The notes: generated from the sequence alone by a model not told the origin. Positions 40,884 to 49,960 are shown, counted from the stretch's first letter. The stretch is DNA of 64,000 nt from Sphaerimonospora thailandensis (GCF_016863115.1 NZ_BOOG01000010.1:1-64000), one strand, 5' to 3'. Numbers and translations are program-made.

Positions 40884-40915
40884 GTCGACCGTGACCTTTA
40901 TGTTTGTGTTTCTTG

Positions 40916-40931
40916 TTGAATCTAAATTCAG
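40916..40931. promoter_or_regulatory. TetR operator O2
   Basis: TTGAA-TCTAAA-TTCAG, near-identical to O1 at 36262-36277. Its right half overlaps the Shine-Dalgarno sequence (AGGAG) of the kinase gene, and it lies about 105 bp upstream of potD. Confidence 0.6.
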
Positions 40932-40939
40932 GAGATCAT

Positions 40940-42061
40940 GTGGAACCGTCCCGCTGGCCGCACGTCGCGGAGGCATCCGACGGGACGCTCACGCTGGTGG
41001 CGGCCGAGGGCGTCACCTCGTCGGTCGTGCGCGCCCTGGCGGACGGCGCCGCCCCGCCACCGCCTTTCTCCGTACGCTCGTTCGCGCCGCTGCCGGCCGC
41101 CTCGTACGAGGAGCGCCCGATCACGGTCGACCAGACCAACCACTCGGTGATCGTGGGCGAGAGCGTGGTGGTCAAGTGGTTCCCCCGGCCCGTCCGCGGC
41201 CCGCATCCGGCTCTCGGCCCGCTCGCCCATCTCGCCGACTTCGCCCGTACGGCCCGGCCGTACGCCGCGATCTTCTGGGAGGACGCGCCGGTCGCCCTGG
41301 TGACCGCTTACCTGCCGGACGCGCGGGACGGCTGGGAGTGGTGCGTGGACGAGGCGGTCCGCGGGGGCATGGAGTTCGCGGCCGAGATCGGCCGGCTCGC
41401 CGCCGAGTTGCACCTGGCGATGGCGACGCCGTCGCGGACCTTCCCCGATCCCGTACGGCTCCCGCCGGCCGAGGCCGTACCGGTGGTCTATGGGAAGAGG
41501 GCGGAGGAGGCGCTGGATGCGGCGCTCGCGCTGACGGCCAGTGAGAATGTGGCGGACAGCGCGGACGGCGCCTGGCTGGCCGCCCGAGCCGCGGTGCTGC
41601 GCGGCGAGCTCGTCCCGCTCGCCCTGCCGGTCCGTACGCCCCTGATCCGCATCCACGGGGACCTGCACGTGGGCCAGATCCTGCGGTGGCGAGGCGGTTA
41701 CGCCGTGGTCGACTTCGACGGCAATCCGACGGTGGCGGCGGACGACGCCGAGGCGTTCCAGCCCGCGGCGCGCGACCTGGCGCAGCTCGCCACGAGCCTC
41801 GATCACGTCGGTCAGGTCGCGATCAGGCGCAGGACAGTCGATCCCGCCGAGGTTGCGAGATGGGTGACGATCACCCGATCCGAGCTGGTCGGCGCGTACA
41901 CGGCGGCGCTCGACGAGGCCGGCCGGGCGGAGCTGCTGGACCGGTCGCTGCTGCGGCCGTTCGAGATCGAACAGGAGTGCCGTGAGCTGATCTACGCGGC
42001 GCGGCACCTGCCACGCTGGCGGTATGCCCCCATGGGCGTGCTGCGCTCATGGTTTACATGA
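40940..42061 (+). CDS. Phosphotransferase, glucosamine-kinase-like
   Basis: A 373-residue aminoglycoside-phosphotransferase/maltokinase-fold kinase. DQTNHSVIVGESVVVKWF gives the substrate-proximal loop and the ATP-binding Lys, IRIHGDLHVGQILRWRGGYAVVDFDGNP the catalytic Asp and metal-binding Asp. These features fit the actinobacterial glucosamine kinase family, related to maltokinase. GTG 40940 has AGGAG 5 nt upstream; the frame continues upstream but without this signal. The next gene is a SIS-domain isomerase/deaminase, which supports aminosugar use. Its promoter region is shared with potD. Confidence 0.8.
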   Translation: MEPSRWPHVAEASDGTLTLVAAEGVTSSVVRALADGAAPPPPFSVRSFAPLPAASYEERPITVDQTNHSVIVGESVVVKWFPRPVRGPHPALGPLAHLADFARTARPYAAIFWEDAPVALVTAYLPDARDGWEWCVDEAVRGGMEFAAEIGRLAAELHLAMATPSRTFPDPVRLPPAEAVPVVYGKRAEEALDAALALTASENVADSADGAWLAARAAVLRGELVPLALPVRTPLIRIHGDLHVGQILRWRGGYAVVDFDGNPTVAADDAEAFQPAARDLAQLATSLDHVGQVAIRRRTVDPAEVARWVTITRSELVGAYTAALDEAGRAELLDRSLLRPFEIEQECRELIYAARHLPRWRYAPMGVLRSWFT

Positions 42062-42097
42062 TCACAAAAGCCGTTTGGGCACGCCGACACATGAGCG

Positions 42098-42119
42098 TGC
42101 GAGTTCCTTCAAGATCGCG
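42098..42119. repeat. Isolated copy of the 16.4-kb palindromic element
   Basis: TGCGAGTTCCTTCAAGATCGC shares 15 of 21 positions with copy D of the nested repeat at 16527-16547. It lies in the gap between the kinase and SIS genes. Confidence 0.5.
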
Positions 42120-42133
42120 AGAAGAGGGAGAGG

Positions 42134-43093
42134 GTGGCGGTGGACGCCGGGCTCTATCGGGCGGATCTCGAGGCCAAGCCGGAGGCGCTGGGGGCGCTGG
42201 CCGACCGACTCGAACGGTGTGACCCGTTCGAGAACCTGCCCGAGGATTTCGATCGGATCGTCTTCCTCGGCATGGGCAGTTCCCGGTACGCCGCGGGTGT
42301 GGCCGCGCAGCGGCTCCGGGCGGCCGGGATCGACGCGATCGCCGAATACGCCTCCGCCTCGCTCGGCACGCCACCGGGCCCCCGGACCGTGGCCGTGGCC
42401 ATCTCGGCGACCGGCGGCAGCCGGGAGACGCTCGACGCGCTGGCCCGCCACACCGGCGAGTCGTTCGTCGTGGCGATGACGAACGCGCCCGGGTCCCCGG
42501 TCACCGACGGCGCCGACCTCGTGGTGCCGATGGCCGCCGGGGAGGAGCGCGGCGGCGTGGCCTGCCGCACGTTCCAGCACACGCTGGCCCTCCTGCTCAC
42601 GCTGGCGGCCCGCTTCCGGAGCGGCGAGAGCGGCGCCGGGCTCGTACGGCGGGCCGCCGAGGCGACGGCCGACCTGCTCGACCGGCGCGTCGAATGGCTG
42701 GCGGACGCCGGGGCGCTGCTGGACGGGCCGGACGGCGTCTACACGATCGCGCCGGCCGAGCGGCTGTCGTCGGCCGAGCAGTCCGCGCTCATGTTCCGCG
42801 AAGGTCCGCGCCGCCAGGCCGACGCCTGCGAGACCGGTGACTGGGCCCACGTGGACGTGTATCTGACCAAGACCCGCGACTACCGGGCGCTCGTGTTCCC
42901 CGGCTCGCCCTACGACGAGCAGGCCATGGACTGGATCAGGCGGCGCGGCTCCACCGTGCTCACGATCGGAGGCGATCTCGCCGGTCAGGCGGGCTCGATC
43001 CGCTACCGGCACGACACCGATCCCGACGTGGCGCTGCTCACCGAGACCCTGGTGGCCGAGCTCGTCGCCGCCATATGGTGGGCGCGCGGATAG
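42134..43093 (+). CDS. SIS-domain protein, aminosugar isomerase/deaminase-like
   Basis: A 319-residue protein with two SIS domains as in GlmS C-terminal halves and AgaS-type deaminases. The first shows FLGMGSSRYAAGVAAQRLRAAG and VAISATGGSRETLDAL (phosphosugar-binding Ser/Thr loop). The second contains EGPRRQADACETGDWAHVDVYL. There is no glutaminase domain, so it probably deaminates or isomerises a phosphorylated aminosugar made by the upstream kinase. GTG 42134 follows GGGAG by 3 nt; GTG 42140 is the alternative. A terminator follows 12 bp after the stop. Confidence 0.82.
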   Translation: MAVDAGLYRADLEAKPEALGALADRLERCDPFENLPEDFDRIVFLGMGSSRYAAGVAAQRLRAAGIDAIAEYASASLGTPPGPRTVAVAISATGGSRETLDALARHTGESFVVAMTNAPGSPVTDGADLVVPMAAGEERGGVACRTFQHTLALLLTLAARFRSGESGAGLVRRAAEATADLLDRRVEWLADAGALLDGPDGVYTIAPAERLSSAEQSALMFREGPRRQADACETGDWAHVDVYLTKTRDYRALVFPGSPYDEQAMDWIRRRGSTVLTIGGDLAGQAGSIRYRHDTDPDVALLTETLVAELVAAIWWARG

Positions 43094-43105
43094 CTCGATC
43101 CGTCT

Positions 43106-43143
43106 GACGCAGGATCCAGCGAGCGGCCCGCTGGATCAGCGTC
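43106..43143 (+). terminator. Terminator of the kinase/SIS pair
   Basis: GATCCAGCG (43113-43121) pairs with 43129-43137, and an outer GACGC/GCGTC extends the stem to 14 bp with a small bulge. Confidence 0.7.
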
Positions 43144-43291
43144 CGCTGGGCGAGGCCAACATTTTCCACAAGTAGCGATCGGGAGCGTTCGTGGACGAGC
43201 GTCTTGAGAGGGCGATACGGGCCGTACGACGCGATGGGACGGGCTTGAGCCGACGTTCGACAAATCAGCAAGCGACTGGATGATGTGCCGC

Positions 43292-43297
43292 TAGTCT
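43292..43297 (+). promoter_or_regulatory. Probable -10 box of the leaderless ATPase gene
   Basis: TAGTCT ends 7 nt before ATG 43305; no ribosome site precedes that ATG. Confidence 0.4.
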
Positions 43298-43304
43298 CGT
43301 CGGC

Positions 43305-44591
43305 ATGCTACCGGGAACCGTTCCACGTCTGGCCGAGCCGCGGCTCGAACTCCTTGCGGGAGGGCTCCGGGTCGTCATCGTCAACGGCCCCCGCCAGGGC
43401 GGCAAAAGCACACTGCTCCAGGCCTACCACAGGGAACACGGCGGCGAGTACCTGTCGCTCGATGACGAGGAGACGCTGCGCGCCTCGCTGGACGATCCCA
43501 TAGGGTTCCCCCGCTACCAGTCACGTCCCACACTGATCGACGAGGTGCAGCGCGGCGGCGACGCGCTGGTCCGCGGCATCAAACTGGTCGTCGATGAGAC
43601 CAATCACCGTGGCCAGTTCATCTTGTCTGGCTCGTCGCGCTTCCTCACGGTTCCAAATCTGTCCGAGTCGCTCGCGGGCCGGGCGGGGTTCATCGAGTTG
43701 TGGCCGCTTGCCAGTGCTGAACTGCATGGCGGCCCGGCGGACTTCTGCGACCAGGTGTTCAAAGACCCGACCGCGCTGCTCGGCCGCTCCTCGGTCTGGC
43801 GGCGGGAGGACTATCTGCGTGCCATCACCCGGGGCGGCTTCCCCGAAGCCGTTGAGCTCGTCGATCCTCGACTGAGGAAAGCCTGGTACGACGGATACCT
43901 CGCCACCGTGACAACTCGCGACATCACGGATTTCGCGCAAATCCACCAGGTGAGCGCGCTGCCCACGCTCATGCGCCTGGTCGCCGCGAGATCCGGAGGT
44001 CCGTTCGTGCTCGCCGACGTCGCTCGTGGCGCCGGCCTGAGCCCCGCCACGGCCAAGACGTACGCGATCTATCTGGAGACCGTCTTCCAACTCGGACAGG
44101 TGCCCGCCTGGTCCACCAACCTCACCTCCAAAATCACCAAGTCTCCGCGGATGTTCGTGACGGACTCCGGCCTGGCCGCGCACCTGCTCAACGTGAGCGA
44201 GGACGCCCTGCTGCCTGCCGGGCATCCGGCCCTGGGCGGCCTGGTAGAGACCTTCGTCTACACCGAACTACTCAAACTGCGCACATTCAGCGAGACTCCC
44301 TTCGAGATCCACCATTACCGCGACCGGGACGGCCGGGAGATCGACTTCATCCTCGAAAGCTCCGATGGCCGCGTCGTCGGCCTCGAGGTCAAGGCCAGCA
44401 GTTCCCCCGGCAGCGAGGCGTCGAAGCATCTGCGCTGGTTGAAGGATCGACTGGGTGATCGGATGCTCGCCGGAGCCGTCCTGCATTTGGGAACCTTCGC
44501 CGGCTCCCACGGCGGCGGCATCTACTCCATGCCCGTCTCGTCCCTCTGGGGCCACGCCGGGCCCTGGCCAGGCTCCGGCACCTCGCGCTGA
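43305..44591 (+). CDS. AAA_14/DUF4143 ATPase
   Basis: A 428-residue ATPase of the widespread AAA_14-DUF4143 family, with unknown role. Walker A is GPRQGGKST (about 28-36), Walker B is PTLIDEVQR, and sensor-like LSGSSRF follows. A winged-helix part (VLADVARGAGLSPATAKTY) and the nuclease-like C-terminal DUF4143 region (HYRDRDGREIDFILE...VVGLEVKAS) are present; that last part resembles PD-(D/E)xK nuclease motifs. It stands alone as a leaderless unit, and its last 70 bp overlap the 3' end of the convergent kinase gene. Confidence 0.9.
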   Translation: MLPGTVPRLAEPRLELLAGGLRVVIVNGPRQGGKSTLLQAYHREHGGEYLSLDDEETLRASLDDPIGFPRYQSRPTLIDEVQRGGDALVRGIKLVVDETNHRGQFILSGSSRFLTVPNLSESLAGRAGFIELWPLASAELHGGPADFCDQVFKDPTALLGRSSVWRREDYLRAITRGGFPEAVELVDPRLRKAWYDGYLATVTTRDITDFAQIHQVSALPTLMRLVAARSGGPFVLADVARGAGLSPATAKTYAIYLETVFQLGQVPAWSTNLTSKITKSPRMFVTDSGLAAHLLNVSEDALLPAGHPALGGLVETFVYTELLKLRTFSETPFEIHHYRDRDGREIDFILESSDGRVVGLEVKASSSPGSEASKHLRWLKDRLGDRMLAGAVLHLGTFAGSHGGGIYSMPVSSLWGHAGPWPGSGTSR

Positions 44592-46714
44592 TCAGTCATC
44601 TCGGGCGCCGGGGAGGGCGTCGGCGGAGGCGCGTCGTGGGGGCACGGGCGCCCTTTCGCCACCACGTCGGCAGAGGCCGTCGCGCCCCCCGGTGAGGTGG
44701 TGACCGTGGCGGTCCTGACATCCTCGAAACCGCACTCCGGCTGGTCGAAGGACACTTTGAACGACGTCGTGTAGTCCGTCGATCCGGACAGCTTCCTCGT
44801 CGCTTCACGCCGGACGGCGGCGGTTCGCCCCTTGTGCGTCAGCCGCTGCGTGAAGGTGATCGTGAGATCCACCGGGGCCGTCGTGCCTCTGGTCGTCACC
44901 CGTACGGTGGCCTCCGTGCCGTCCCAGGAGTCGATGGAGACGGACGGGCAGGGCGCACTCGTCACCTTCATCAGCCTGGTCCGGGTCCCGCCCGCCGCCT
45001 GCGGCATCGTCCTGGCCGTCACCCGCCGGAAGACGGTGGTGCCGCAGGCCGGTGGCGGGAAGCCGTACCGGACGGTCTGCGCGTAGGAGTTCGCACCACG
45101 CAGGGGGATGGTCCGGCGCGGGCCGGGGGCCAGCCGACGGGGGGAGGAACCCTCGGCGAACCGGACCATGAGCAGTGCTCGCCCGCTACTGGTGGTCTGC
45201 ACGCCGATCGTCGCCGAATCGCCGTCGAACTCGGTTATGTCGAGCGCCGTCACCTTCATGGGTGGCGTCGTCGGCGCGGTGGACTGCTCATCAGCAGGCT
45301 CGACAGAAGGCTCGATGGTGGGGCCACCGGTCGGCCCGCGGGTCGTGTCGGGATCGATGGGCCACCCGAAGATCGGCTGTCCGGCCGCGGAACCGCGCTG
45401 CGCCATTTTGGCCGGGGCCAGTCGGGTGGGGGCCAGTCGGGTGCGGGCCATTTCGGTCGGGTGCGAGTCGGGCATCGCGCGGGGCGGCACAGGGGAGGGC
45501 GCGGACGGCCTGGGTGAGGACACGCCCGGGCCCGGCGACGGTTGCACGATTCGGCTGTGCGGCGGCGGGCTGAGTCTGTTCGGCTGGGTGAACATCCGGG
45601 CGGAGGGAATGCCCCGATCCGCCGCGACGATCGCCACGATCACCATCGCCGACAGCACGGCCGCGCCGATCGTGAACCGGGGTCCCGAGTGCATCTGCCG
45701 ACCGGTGAGCATGGCCCGGCCGGGCGGCCTGCGCCGGAACAACCTACGGCGGAACGGCCTCCGGGTGGGTGGCGTCCGGGCGAGCATGGTGCGACCGAGG
45801 GAGGTCCGGGCGATCGAGGTGCTCACCTCGATCGGCTCGGCGGGGGTCGCCAGTGGGAACGTCAGCGCCAGCAGGGTGGCCAGTTCGGCGAGGCGGCGGC
45901 GGCCGCGCCGCTCCCAGTCGGGTCCGTACGCCCCGGCCGCCGCGGCCTCCAGTTCGGTGAGGAACGCCCGGGCGCCGGCCGGCCGGTCGGCCGGGTTCTT
46001 GGCCAGTCCCCGCGCCATGAGGCGGCGTACCGGGGCCGGCGCGTCGACGACCGGGATCGGCGCGCTCCGGTGCTGGTGCCGCAGCGCTGTCGGGTGCTCG
46101 GCCCGGTACGGCTTGCGCCCGGTGAGGCATTCGAAGAACACGCAGGTGGCTGCGTAGACGTCGGCGGCCGGGCCGGAGGGTCCGCCGTCCCATTGCTCCG
46201 GCGCCATATAGGGCGGTGTCCCGGCGGGCGTACCGGGCTCTCCGCTCGGCGTGGCTATCCCGAAGTCCGAGAGCTTGCTGGTCCCGTCGGCCTGGACCAG
46301 CACGTTCTCCGGTTTGTAGTCCCGGTGCACGATGCCCGCGGCGTGTGCGGCCGCCAGGCCTTTGAGCGACCCCTTCAGCACCGCGAGTGCCGCCTCCGGG
46401 CCGGTAGGTCCGTGCTGGGCGAGGATCGCGCGCAGCGAGACTCCGTCGATGAGCTCCATGACGATCGCCGCGCCGTCGCGGGCCTCGACGTATTCGTAGA
46501 GCCGCACGATGGCGGGGTCGTCGAGCTCCACCATGATCCGGGCTTCCTGACGGAGCCCGGCCAGAAACAGGGGGTCGCCCCTCAGCTCGTCACGCAGATA
46601 CTTGACGGCGACATAGGCCCCGGTGGCGGTATAGGTCGCGAGCACCACCCTGCCGGTGCCGCCCGTCCCGAGCTCGCGCACTTCCCGGTATCCCGGGACC
46701 GACCAGGCGTCCAT
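44522..46714 (-). CDS. Membrane Ser/Thr protein kinase with duplicated extracellular domain
   Basis: A 730-residue PknB-type receptor kinase. The catalytic domain (9-260) has the ATP-binding Lys-38, HRDYKPENV at 130-138 and DFG at 150-152. A juxtamembrane Arg-rich stretch and one membrane helix (about 348-365) follow, then a Pro/Ser-rich linker. The extracellular part contains two similar domains, about 505-610 and 610-705, each with a PxCG...PCP cysteine pair. No PASTA repeats occur. The ATG follows a G-rich ribosome site. The ligand is unknown. It overlaps the DUF4143 gene by 70 bp at the 3' ends. Confidence 0.9.
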   Translation of the reverse strand: MDAWSVPGYREVRELGTGGTGRVVLATYTATGAYVAVKYLRDELRGDPLFLAGLRQEARIMVELDDPAIVRLYEYVEARDGAAIVMELIDGVSLRAILAQHGPTGPEAALAVLKGSLKGLAAAHAAGIVHRDYKPENVLVQADGTSKLSDFGIATPSGEPGTPAGTPPYMAPEQWDGGPSGPAADVYAATCVFFECLTGRKPYRAEHPTALRHQHRSAPIPVVDAPAPVRRLMARGLAKNPADRPAGARAFLTELEAAAAGAYGPDWERRGRRRLAELATLLALTFPLATPAEPIEVSTSIARTSLGRTMLARTPPTRRPFRRRLFRRRPPGRAMLTGRQMHSGPRFTIGAAVLSAMVIVAIVAADRGIPSARMFTQPNRLSPPPHSRIVQPSPGPGVSSPRPSAPSPVPPRAMPDSHPTEMARTRLAPTRLAPAKMAQRGSAAGQPIFGWPIDPDTTRGPTGGPTIEPSVEPADEQSTAPTTPPMKVTALDITEFDGDSATIGVQTTSSGRALLMVRFAEGSSPRRLAPGPRRTIPLRGANSYAQTVRYGFPPPACGTTVFRRVTARTMPQAAGGTRTRLMKVTSAPCPSVSIDSWDGTEATVRVTTRGTTAPVDLTITFTQRLTHKGRTAAVRREATRKLSGSTDYTTSFKVSFDQPECGFEDVRTATVTTSPGGATASADVVAKGRPCPHDAPPPTPSPAPEMTDQREVPEPGQGPAWPQRDETGME

Positions 46715-46990
46715 GACCCCGCCCCCTCGGATAGCCCCTGAACCAAGGTCCCATCCGAAAGGCCGACTGTCACCGGAGCATTAGTGTCACTCGCAGGTTG
46801 TACTCCCGTCCCTGCCCGTTGCGGCGCTTCGTCCACCCAGGATCCTGGCGTCGGCGGCCTTCCGGAATGAGGTGATGGCCGCACTCCGGTTCCGGAACGG
46901 GATAGCGGTTTCTGGCCTTTACGGTGGGTCGCGGTCCGGTCACACTTGGAACGTTCGATTGTCAGGCAACGGAGCAGGAGGGAGTACGAC

Positions 46991-47068
46991 ATGGTTCCAG
47001 GCTGCGGACAGTGCTCGTGTAGCTTGGAGGAACGGCCCCCGCGATGGCAGATCACCATCGAGACGTAA
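46991..47068 (+). CDS. Possible 25-residue Cys-rich small protein
   Basis: ATG 46991 is preceded by AGGAGGG 8 nt upstream, an almost perfect ribosome site. The frame encodes 25 residues beginning MVPGCGQCSCSLEERPP, with a CxxCxC pattern that could bind metal, and ends TAA three bases before a strong hairpin. Its position between the kinase start and the acetyltransferase terminator makes it a plausible overlooked gene. Only expression or conservation would prove it. Confidence 0.4.
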   Translation: MVPGCGQCSCSLEERPPRWQITIET

Positions 47069-47071
47069 GAA

Positions 47072-47096
47072 AACGGCCCGGTCGAACCGGGCCGTT
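47072..47096. terminator. Bidirectional intrinsic terminator
   Basis: AACGGCCCGGT and its complement form a perfect 11-bp stem with loop CGA. On the minus strand it is followed by TTTTCTTACG, ending the acetyltransferase transcript; on the plus strand it closes the small ORF region. Confidence 0.85.
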
Positions 47097-47120
47097 CCCC
47101 ACATCTCACCCGGGACGTGT

Positions 47121-47966
47121 TCAGAACAGGACCGACATGAAGGTGTCGACGTCCCGGAAGCCGACCTTCCGGTAGGCGGCCCGGGCGGGCAGGTTGTAGT
47201 CGTTGACATAAAGGGTGACGAGCGGGGCGAAGTAACTCATCGCCTGCTCCACGACGGCCGCCATGCCGGACACCGCGTGACCGCGCCCCCTGAGTTCGGG
47301 ATCCACCCACACACCCTGGACCTGGCAGGCCTGTGGGGTGACCGCGCCGATCTCCGCTTTGAACACCACCCGGCCGTCCTCGATCCTGGCGTAGGACCGG
47401 CCGATGCGGATCAGTTCGGCGACCCTCGACCGGTAGAGCGCGCCGCCGTCCCCGCTGTCCGGGGAGATGCCGACCTCCTCGGTGAACATCGCCACGCAGG
47501 CCGGCAGCAGGACGCCGAACTGTTCGGGGCGGACCCTCCGTACGAGCGGGTCCGGCTCGACGTGCGGCAGCGACCTGGTCACCATGACCGGCTGCGACCT
47601 TCTGATCGCGCGGGCCGGGCCCCAGTGCGGCTCCAGCCGCTCCCATAGCCGCTCGACCGCCTCCGCAGGACCGACGATCGACGAGCAGCGCCGTCCCTGC
47701 CTGCGCGCGCGGTCGGCGAACGCGTGCAGAGCCTCGGGTGTGGCGTTGACGGGGACCAGGTTGGCTCCGGCATAGCACAGGGACACAAGCCCGCCGCGCG
47801 GGCCGAACCCCCACATCTGACCGCCGAGCCGCGAGGTGTTGAGCCCCACGGCCCTGACCCGGGAGGCGACGAATACGTTGGCGACCGGGTCCGTGTCGAG
47901 GAGCGCCAGCACCTCGTCGCGATCGCTGTCGTCGAGCACGCGCGACGCCGATGTACGCAGCATCAC
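47121..47966 (-). CDS. DUF4081 / GNAT acetyltransferase
   Basis: A 281-residue protein with an N-terminal DUF4081 domain (about 1-120) and a C-terminal GNAT domain (VQGVWVDPELRGRGHAVSGMAAVVEQA holds the acetyl-CoA loop; YVNDYNLPARAAYRKVGF is motif B). In mycobacteria its orthologue is encoded directly after ispG. Here a peptidase gene separates the two. GTG 47966 has no ribosome site, but TAGGCT at 47978-47973 lies 6 nt upstream, so it may be leaderless. The substrate is unknown. Confidence 0.9.
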   Translation of the reverse strand: MMLRTSASRVLDDSDRDEVLALLDTDPVANVFVASRVRAVGLNTSRLGGQMWGFGPRGGLVSLCYAGANLVPVNATPEALHAFADRARRQGRRCSSIVGPAEAVERLWERLEPHWGPARAIRRSQPVMVTRSLPHVEPDPLVRRVRPEQFGVLLPACVAMFTEEVGISPDSGDGGALYRSRVAELIRIGRSYARIEDGRVVFKAEIGAVTPQACQVQGVWVDPELRGRGHAVSGMAAVVEQAMSYFAPLVTLYVNDYNLPARAAYRKVGFRDVDTFMSVLF

Positions 47967-47972
47967 GGGCCA

Positions 47973-47978
47973 AGCCTA
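47973..47978 (-). promoter_or_regulatory. Probable -10 box of the leaderless DUF4081 gene
   Basis: TAGGCT on the minus strand, 6 nt before GTG 47966. Confidence 0.4.
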
Positions 47979-48062
47979 CGCGACCATGTTGTTTTTGGAA
48001 GTCGGGGACTGTTTGCGAGGCGCCGTCCGCCCCGCAGCGGGAGATGACTCGTGAAGCCCTCC

Positions 48063-49820
48063 CTAACGGCGTGCCGACCGCACCAGGTCGTGCCTCGGTG
48101 TCCTGAGCAGGTCCCGGTGATCCCGTACGGCCCCCGGCGCCGCTTTGCGTGCCGCCGCTTTGCCTGCCGCCGATTTCCGTGCCGTCGGCCGTGGGCCGGG
48201 CTGGGCAGGGCAGGTCGCGTCGGCGCCGCGTACGCCCCGGCGCTGCGGCAGCAGGGCCGCGTCCCGCAGATATGCGGCGAGTTGCCGGTCGACGCAGGGG
48301 TTCCCGGCCAGCGACACACCATGGTTGCCCCCGCCCACCTCGGTGAGCAGCCGGGCCGTCGGGAAGCGGCCGCGCATGCGCAGGGCGCCCGCGTACGGCG
48401 TGGCCGCGTCACGCTCGGCCTGAATCAGCAGCACCGGCGGCAGTCGGTCGGCCCCGATCTTCACCGGGGTGCCGCCGCGCACCGGCCAGAAGGCGCAGGG
48501 CGCGTTGTAGACGGCGTTCTGCCAGGCCATGAACGGTGCCTTCGCGTGCATCTTCACCGTGTCCGCGTGCCAGCGGGACCAGTCACGCGGCCAGGCCGCG
48601 TCGCGGCACTCGACTCCCAGATAGACGGCATAGGAGTTCTCCTCCTCGGCGTCCACCTCGGCCTGGTCGTGGAAGAGTTTGACAAGGCCGGTCGTGTCCC
48701 CCCTGCGCACGTAGGCGGAGAACGCTTCGGCGAGAGCCGGCCAGAGCAGGTTCGAGTAGCCGCCCGAGGTGTAGATGTCGTCCAGTTCGCTGGGGCCGAC
48801 GATCCCCCCGGCCGGCCGCTCCCGCAGGCGTGACCGCATCGAGGACCACGCGAACTCCACCGCCCTTTCGGTACGGCCCAGCCGGTAGGCGTCGTGGTGC
48901 TCCGCCATCCAGGCCAGGAAGTCGCGCTGGCGGCGATCGAAGCTGCGGTCCTGGGCGAGGTTCACGTCGTACCAGACGCCCTCGGGGTCGACCACGCTGT
49001 CCAGCACGAGCCGGCGTACCCGCTTGGGGAACAACGTGGCGTAGACGGCACCGAGATAGGTGCCGTACGAGTAGCCCAGGTAGCTGATCTTCTCCTCGCC
49101 CAGGGCCGCGCGGATCATGTCCATGTCCCGCGCCGTGTTCTCGGTCGTGAGGTACGGCAGGAACCACGACCAACGGTTGCCGCACGCCTCGGCGTACTGC
49201 CTGGCCCGGGCGACCAGCACGTCCTCCTCGGCCTTGCCGCGCGGCACGTTGTCCGGGCGCGGCGGGGCGTAGTAGTGCTTGGGATTCACGCAGGCGATGG
49301 CCGGCCGGCTGGCGCCGACTCCGCGCGGGTCGAACCCGATCACGTCGAACCTCGTGGCGATGTCCCGGGGCAGCTGGGACGCGACGAACCTGGCCAGCTC
49401 CAACCCCGAGCCGCCCGGACCCCCGGGATTGACCAGCAGCGAGCCGAGGTGGTTGCCGTCCCTGGAGACCGAGCCCCTGATCCGGTTCAACGCGATCGTT
49501 ATCTGCTGGCCGTACGGCTCGGCGTAGTCGAGCGGCACCCGGACCGTCCCGCACTCCTCGCCCTGCGCCCGGTTCCTGCTCTGCTTGGCGGGCAGCACAG
49601 GGCCGAGAGCGGCGCCGAGCTTCGACGACAGTCCCGAACGCTCACAGGGACCCCAGGTGATCCCCTGCCGTCCCCGCCAGGGCGCCGGGTGGGACGCGTC
49701 CGGGAGAGCCCGCGCTCCGGCGGCGCCGATCGCCCAGACAGGGCCTACCGGGCCGACCGGCCCGACCAATCCGGTGACCAGCACCGTCACACCCGCGAAC
49801 ACTCCGACGACCCGCTTCAC
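48063..49820 (-). CDS. Secreted tripeptidyl-aminopeptidase-like alpha/beta hydrolase
   Basis: A 585-residue secreted hydrolase of the TAP family that removes N-terminal peptides from proteins. The signal peptide contains a GPV repeat (GLVGPVGPVGPVWAIGAAGA). The fold shows LLVNPGGPGGSG (oxyanion hole), the nucleophile in YLGYSYGTYLG, Asp in LLIQAERDAATPYAGA and His in VGGGNHGVSL, with a C-terminal TAP_C domain. The last 45 residues are Lys/Arg/Ala-rich. GTG 49820 has GGGAG 8 nt upstream. It is placed between ispG and the DUF4081 gene, where other actinobacteria have none. Confidence 0.9.
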   Translation of the reverse strand: MKRVVGVFAGVTVLVTGLVGPVGPVGPVWAIGAAGARALPDASHPAPWRGRQGITWGPCERSGLSSKLGAALGPVLPAKQSRNRAQGEECGTVRVPLDYAEPYGQQITIALNRIRGSVSRDGNHLGSLLVNPGGPGGSGLELARFVASQLPRDIATRFDVIGFDPRGVGASRPAIACVNPKHYYAPPRPDNVPRGKAEEDVLVARARQYAEACGNRWSWFLPYLTTENTARDMDMIRAALGEEKISYLGYSYGTYLGAVYATLFPKRVRRLVLDSVVDPEGVWYDVNLAQDRSFDRRQRDFLAWMAEHHDAYRLGRTERAVEFAWSSMRSRLRERPAGGIVGPSELDDIYTSGGYSNLLWPALAEAFSAYVRRGDTTGLVKLFHDQAEVDAEEENSYAVYLGVECRDAAWPRDWSRWHADTVKMHAKAPFMAWQNAVYNAPCAFWPVRGGTPVKIGADRLPPVLLIQAERDAATPYAGALRMRGRFPTARLLTEVGGGNHGVSLAGNPCVDRQLAAYLRDAALLPQRRGVRGADATCPAQPGPRPTARKSAAGKAAARKAAPGAVRDHRDLLRTPRHDLVRSARR

Positions 49821-49960
49821 CGGCCACGCTCCCTCTGCTCTCAAACGGCAGAGGACAGCTTCCCGGACGTGATCGCAGGGCTACCGCCCACACTACCCGA
49901 TCATTACCATTCCGTAGTCACTCTATTGCGCCATGTAATGGAGTGGCCGGCATACGACGA

